Positions 60,583 to 64,000 of a stretch of 64,000 nucleotides of DNA are shown in pieces. Position 1 is the stretch's first letter, and each line of letters begins with the position of its first letter. Source of the stretch: Gilichinskyi gelida (lineage in GTDB: Bacteria; Acidobacteriota; Thermoanaerobaculia; Gp7-AA8); the NCBI GenBank assembly GCA_038040385.1, contig JBBPII010000017.1, positions 79,633 through 143,632 of the forward strand, written 5' to 3'. The translations under genes and the position numbers were made by a program. The notes beneath the pieces were generated by a model. The model did no database searches. It saw only the letters and a list, made by a program, of their open reading frames with translations, and was not told the origin of the DNA.

Positions 60583-61644
60583 GTGGCTCTCGATCGCCGC
60601 ACCTTTCTCCGCCTCGCGGCCACCGCGCCGCTCGCGCCGGGCGTCCTCCTCGCGGCGACGCAGCCCCACCTGCTGCAGATGAACGGCTACCCGCAGAACG
60701 CGGAGACGCCGCTCGAGCTGCTCACCGACTACATCACTCCGACCAGCCTCTTCTTCGTGCGCAGCCACTGGATCCCGCACGCGCCCGACCTGAAGTCGTG
60801 GAAGCTCACCGTCGACGACACCGCCTTCACCCTGGCCGAACTGAAGAAGATGCCGCATGCCGAGGCGACATGCGTGCTGCAGTGCGCGGGCAACGGGCGG
60901 GCGCTGCACAACCCGATCGTCCCCGGCGTGCAGTGGCGGTACGGGGCGGTGGGCAACGCCCGATGGCGGGGCGTGCGGGTGAAGGACGTCCTCGAGCGCG
61001 CCGGCGCGAAGGCCGAGGCGAAGCATCTGCACCTCTTCGGCAGCGACGATCCGCCGGGCAAGGTGCCGCCGTTCCACCGCAGCATCGAGCTGGAGAAGGC
61101 GCTCGACGACTGCATCCTCGCCTGGGAGATGAACGGCGAGCCGTTGACCTCCGCGCACGGCGCGCCGCTGCGCCTCGTGGTCCCCGGATGGGCCGGCGAT
61201 CACTGGATGAAGTGGATCGTGCGCCTCAGCCCGCAGGCGCAGCCGCAGACCGGCTTCTACATGGACACCGCGTATCGATACGAGGAGAAGCCGCTCACCG
61301 AGATCTTCGTGAAGTCGAACATCACCACCGCGCCGTCGCGCGCGAAGGTTGGGAAGCCGCAGACCATTCGCGGCTTCGCCTTCTCCGGCGCTCCCGACAT
61401 CGAGAAGGTCGAAGTGAGCGACGACGACGGCGCGACCTGGAGCGCCGCGGACCTCGACTCCCGTCACTCGCCGCACGCCTGGCGGCTTTGGTCGTACTGG
61501 TGGACGCCGCGCGCCCGCGGCACGGCGCGTCTTTTCGTTCGCGCTACCGACACCCGCGGCGCCGTCCAGCCGCGAGACGCCGTCTGGAACCCGAGCGGCT
61601 ATGTCTATAACGGGTGGCATTCGGTCGACGTGGAGGTGACATGA
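60583..61644 (+). CDS. Sulfite oxidase-type molybdopterin oxidoreductase (SorA-like)
   Basis: A 353-residue molybdenum-cofactor enzyme. Twin-arginine signal MALDRRTFLRLAATAPLAPG, so exported folded. The Mo-pterin domain has the Mo-ligating Cys in ATCVLQCAGNGRALHNP and WRGVRVKDVLERAG, LVVPGWAGDHWMKWI; the C-terminal dimerisation domain has GFAFSGAPDIEKVEVSDDDGATW. It is probably a periplasmic sulfite (or related) dehydrogenase giving electrons to the cytochrome encoded next. Exact substrate not proven. GTG 60583. Confidence 0.9.
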   Translation: MALDRRTFLRLAATAPLAPGVLLAATQPHLLQMNGYPQNAETPLELLTDYITPTSLFFVRSHWIPHAPDLKSWKLTVDDTAFTLAELKKMPHAEATCVLQCAGNGRALHNPIVPGVQWRYGAVGNARWRGVRVKDVLERAGAKAEAKHLHLFGSDDPPGKVPPFHRSIELEKALDDCILAWEMNGEPLTSAHGAPLRLVVPGWAGDHWMKWIVRLSPQAQPQTGFYMDTAYRYEEKPLTEIFVKSNITTAPSRAKVGKPQTIRGFAFSGAPDIEKVEVSDDDGATWSAADLDSRHSPHAWRLWSYWWTPRARGTARLFVRATDTRGAVQPRDAVWNPSGYVYNGWHSVDVEVT

Positions 61645-61934
61645 AGCTGGCGATTTTTCTTGCGCTTCCGCTGCTCGGTACCACGTTCAAGCCTCTCCCG
61701 CCCAGCCCCGCCCACCCCGCGGTCGAGGCGAGCTGCTACGCCTGCCACTCCGCCGACATCATCGTCCAGCAGCGCCTGACCGAGAAGCAGTGGACGGCGA
61801 CGGTGGAGAAGATGATCCGCTGGGGCGCGGAGGTGAAGGACGCCGACAAGGCGGCGATGATCGCCTACCTGGCGAAGCACTTCGGACCGGAGAACCGATT
61901 CGCGCCGACGAAAGTTCAGCCCTTACGGCGGTAG
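61641..61934 (+). CDS. Small cytochrome c, electron acceptor for the oxidoreductase
   Basis: A 97-residue exported protein (MKLAIFLALPLLGTTFKP) with one haem-binding motif CYACH at about residue 34, a helix (LTEKQWTATVEKMIRWGAEVKDADKAAMIAYLAKHFG) and no conserved axial Met motif visible. ATG 61641 overlaps the oxidoreductase stop by four bases (ATGA). By analogy to SorAB it should take electrons from the molybdenum enzyme. Confidence 0.85.
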   Translation: MKLAIFLALPLLGTTFKPLPPSPAHPAVEASCYACHSADIIVQQRLTEKQWTATVEKMIRWGAEVKDADKAAMIAYLAKHFGPENRFAPTKVQPLRR

Positions 61935-61941
61935 AACGATC

Positions 61942-62679
61942 TCAGATTGCGCCTACGACATAGCCCCACAGCGTCGGGTTTTCCCAATACTCCACATGCG
62001 CCGCGAGAGGAATCGTCGCATCGGGATCGGGTACGTTCGTCAGACCCGCACCGCCGTAGTAATCCAGTCCGCCGCTGATGATGTCGTTGGCGGAATGGAT
62101 GTTGATCCAGGTTGGCCGATGGCGCACATCCTGAATCAGAGGCTGCACCGTCGCGGCAAGAGCATCCTGCGTATCGGTCGCGCGTTGGAGGCCGAAGACG
62201 TACGCGATCTTGTCCAGAGGAGAGCCGAACGTGATGAGCGCCGTCGTTCGAGCGGTGATCTCGAGCTTGCTGGCATGATCGGATCGGATCAGCGCATTGA
62301 GGGTGTCATAGGCGATGACAGAGCCGAGGGAGTGCGCGACGATCGCCACGCGGTCGTAGCGGAGAACACCGGCGGAGTCGGTCATCCGGTAGATGGCCTC
62401 GGAAGTCTCGAACACACAGCTCTTGATCCGGTCGCGCAGGTCGTTGAACTTGTCGACCCGGTGGGGCTCGACGTACGCCGCCACGTCGCCGATGAACTGC
62501 ACGAAAAAACCCCGCGCGAACCAGCTCACCGCAAACAGCAGCACCCACAACACCCAAACCCGAAGCAGGACAGGCTCGGCAACCTCGTCGGCCGGTAGGA
62601 CACGCGGCCCCTCCCAATGGGTGTAGATAAACTTGCCAAGCGGCCCGAGACCGACCGTAAGGTTGTACTTGTTGCGCAT
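61942..62679 (-). CDS. Alpha/beta hydrolase-like membrane-associated protein
   Basis: A 245-residue protein with one helix near the N-terminus (LLRVWVLWVLLFAVSWFARG) and a lipase-type nucleophile elbow AIVAHSLGSVIAYDTLNALI (GxSxG-like AHSLGS). The catalytic His may be in AAHVEYWENP near the C-terminus. Domains of this type occur as esterases and in toxin-like lipases. It starts with MRNKYNLTVGLGPLGKFIY. Codon use is a little less GC-biased than in neighbours. ATG 62679. It converges with the cytochrome gene, seven bases apart. Confidence 0.7.
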   Translation of the reverse strand: MRNKYNLTVGLGPLGKFIYTHWEGPRVLPADEVAEPVLLRVWVLWVLLFAVSWFARGFFVQFIGDVAAYVEPHRVDKFNDLRDRIKSCVFETSEAIYRMTDSAGVLRYDRVAIVAHSLGSVIAYDTLNALIRSDHASKLEITARTTALITFGSPLDKIAYVFGLQRATDTQDALAATVQPLIQDVRHRPTWINIHSANDIISGGLDYYGGAGLTNVPDPDATIPLAAHVEYWENPTLWGYVVGAI

Positions 62680-62806
62680 AAAGCTCTCCCGCTAAGGAGA
62701 CGGATCAGCGACCGATTTTCCTACCCCCTTCGTCGTCCCCCGCTTGCCGCCACTCCCGAATTGCCTCATAGTTGCCGGCCCAACAACAACTAACCGGAGG
62801 ATTGTG

Positions 62807-63007
62807 ATGGCCACTGAAAAGCTCCAGGCTCGTCGTAGGGTCTATATCGCCGCTCCGCGTGGAGCGGACAACGATCTGAAGAAAATCTTCAAGATCACGG
62901 AAAACGTCCTTGGGAAGCTCGGCTGCGGCGGATGCCATTCAGGGTTCGACCTGCGCTGGACCAACGATCCCATCTTCAACGAGAAGGGCGAACAGTTCGG
63001 CGGCTGA
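62807..63007 (+). CDS. Candidate RiPP precursor peptide for the MNIO enzyme
   Basis: A 66-residue peptide from ATG 62807 with a clean GGAGG ribosome site at 62796-62800. The N-terminal part is basic and helical (MATEKLQARRRVYIAAPRGA, then DNDLKKIFKITENVLGKLG). The C-terminal part carries Cys40 and Cys43 in GCGGCHSGFDLRWTNDP and a Gly-rich end. There is no export signal. The stop overlaps the ATG of the DUF692 gene (TGATG), so both are made together. Substrate role is inferred from that coupling and from the Cys pattern typical of MNIO substrates; not recognised as a known named RiPP. Confidence 0.7.
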   Translation: MATEKLQARRRVYIAAPRGADNDLKKIFKITENVLGKLGCGGCHSGFDLRWTNDPIFNEKGEQFGG

Positions 63008-63996
63008 TGCCCCTCCCGCTGCCGGACCTCGGCGTCGGGATCGTCCATTTCAGCGGACTGGAGGCGCTCTTCAAGGAGAGCGCCTCGCTCATCGACGTCG
63101 TCGAAATCGAGCCGCAGACGCTCTGGCGCCGCCGCGGCGCCGGGCGCTACGAGCCTGACCGCGACGCGATGGCGCGCTTCGCCGCGCTACCGCAGCCGAA
63201 GCTCGTGCACGGCGTCGGCTGCCCGGTGGGGGGGTCGGTACCGCCTGAAGAGACACAGGTGGCGCTGTTCGCCGGCGCGATCGGCGATTTCGCCGCGCCA
63301 TGGGCGAGCGAGCACCTCTCGTTCAACCGCGCATACGGCGAGGAAGCCGCGTTCAACGCCGGATTCCTGCTGCCGCCGCTGCAGACGCGTGGCGGCGCGG
63401 AGGCCGCGGCGGCCTCGGTGCGCGCGCTCGCGGCGCGGCTGCCGGTGCCGTTCGCGATCGAGACCGGCGTCAACTACCTCCGTCCGCGCGCGGACGAGAT
63501 GACGGACGGCGCGTTCGTCGCCGCGGTCGCCGACGGTGCGGACTGCGGAATCCTGCTCGATCTCCACAACCTGTGGGCCAACGAGCGCAACGGCCGGCAA
63601 GGCGTGCGCGAGTTTCTCGCCGAGATTCCGCTCCAGCGGGTGTGGGAGGTTCACCTCGCCGGCGGCTTCCCGTACGCCGGCTACTGGCTCGACGCGCATT
63701 CCGGCGCGATGCCCGACGAATTGGCGGAGCTCGCGCGCGAGGTCGTGCCGCTCCTGCCGAATCTGCACGCGATCATCTTCGAGATGCTGCCGCAATTCGC
63801 GGAACGATTGGGCAGCGCAGGGTTCCGCCGGCAGCTGGAGATCGCGCATGAGCTGTGGGAGACGCGGGCGAGCGCGTGGAGCGGCGGCCTTCAGCCCGCC
63901 GGTCGGCGGCCGGAAGGCCGCCGCACCACAGCAACGTCCCCCCCCGCAAGGCAGGACACCCACGGCGCGCGGGTAGATAGGAAGAGGGTCGGGTAG
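63007..63996 (+). CDS. DUF692 multinuclear iron-dependent oxidase (MNIO)
   Basis: A 329-residue TIM-barrel enzyme of the family that includes MbnB, TglH and BufB, which modify Cys or Asp/Asn residues of peptides using two or three iron ions and O2. Conserved putative ligands are present: His68 (VHGVG), His103 (SEHLSF), Glu152 (AIETG), Asp185/Asn188 (LLDLHNL), Glu214/His216 (WEVHLAGG), Asp229/His231 and Glu259 (IFEMLP). EMLPQF instead of the usual ERD marks a divergent subgroup. The last 40 residues come from a GC-rich inverted repeat and are likely dispensable. No DUF2063 partner is visible before the window end. Confidence 0.92.
   Translation: MPLPLPDLGVGIVHFSGLEALFKESASLIDVVEIEPQTLWRRRGAGRYEPDRDAMARFAALPQPKLVHGVGCPVGGSVPPEETQVALFAGAIGDFAAPWASEHLSFNRAYGEEAAFNAGFLLPPLQTRGGAEAAAASVRALAARLPVPFAIETGVNYLRPRADEMTDGAFVAAVADGADCGILLDLHNLWANERNGRQGVREFLAEIPLQRVWEVHLAGGFPYAGYWLDAHSGAMPDELAELAREVVPLLPNLHAIIFEMLPQFAERLGSAGFRRQLEIAHELWETRASAWSGGLQPAGRRPEGRRTTATSPPARQDTHGARVDRKRVG
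63881..63924. repeat. Inverted repeat (GCGGCGGCCTTC / GAAGGCCGCCGC) in the MNIO C-terminal tail
   Basis: Exact 12-base arms at 63881-63892 and 63913-63924 with CCTTCAGCCCGCC inside. It is similar in layout to the type C element at 39337 and is translated as part of the tail GGLQPAGRRPEGRR. Confidence 0.75.
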
Positions 63997-64000
63997 GGCA

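Overview
The window looks like chromosomal DNA of a GC-rich, Gram-negative, free-living bacterium. Evidence for a Gram-negative envelope is the ADP-heptose/heptosyltransferase genes, lipoproteins, a CsgG-like protein and a type IV pilus ATPase. FHA/Ser-Thr kinase signalling, DUF4388, DUF1844, DUF3108 and abundant REP-like hairpins would fit Acidobacteriota or a neighbouring phylum. That placement is inference; no rRNA or tRNA gene was found. Genes are tightly packed, many starts are GTG or TTG, and many neighbours overlap by 1 or 4 bases (TGATG, ATGA, GTGA).

Layout. 1-4.9 kb (minus): a 3'-truncated pilB, then a DUF3108 protein, heptosyltransferase and split HldE functions. 5-9.7 kb: cheW, a soluble chemoreceptor, a double-FHA protein, a diguanylate cyclase and a CsgG-like secreted protein with a clear terminator. 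9.8-20.2 kb: lexA with a coupled XRE regulator, a TIGR01777 epimerase, tsaD, valS-birA-coaX-ggt and rpiA with a chalcone-isomerase-fold protein. 20.2-29.4 kb: a lipoprotein, bioY, a fused M28 peptidase, lon, a flippase-like protein, a histone-deacetylase-fold protein, a Coa1-like protein and a glycosyltransferase. 29.5-40.7 kb: DUF1844, TPR and DUF4388 proteins, a lipid kinase, HtrA, an FAD oxidoreductase, several unrecognised envelope proteins and a SpoIIE phosphatase. 40.8-45 kb: a homocysteine methyltransferase/MTHFR gene behind a SAM-II riboswitch, and a class A PBP. 45-54.8 kb: an H1-like basic protein, then a six-gene phosphothreonine-signalling operon facing an FHA-GAF-cyclase gene. 54.9-62.7 kb: signal peptidase, CDGSH protein, mtgA, cutA, YfhO-like protein, a sulfite-oxidase-type enzyme with its cytochrome c, and an alpha/beta hydrolase. 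62.8-64 kb: a 66-residue Cys-containing peptide gene coupled to a DUF692/MNIO enzyme.

The most notable items are: (1) the terminal peptide-MNIO pair, a candidate RiPP system; (2) a SAM-II riboswitch whose predicted transcription start coincides with the aptamer and whose loop can pair with a terminator placed just before the start codon; (3) several repeat families, which sit mostly at convergent gene ends and donate stop codons, C-terminal tails, linkers and even a signal peptide to genes; (4) TANNNT boxes about 7 bases before start codons, suggesting many leaderless mRNAs; (5) an isolated AT-rich synonymous patch in the HtrA gene just after its catalytic serine.

No stretch longer than about 170 bases lacks an assigned gene. 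No CRISPR array, insertion sequence, phage or tRNA gene was seen.
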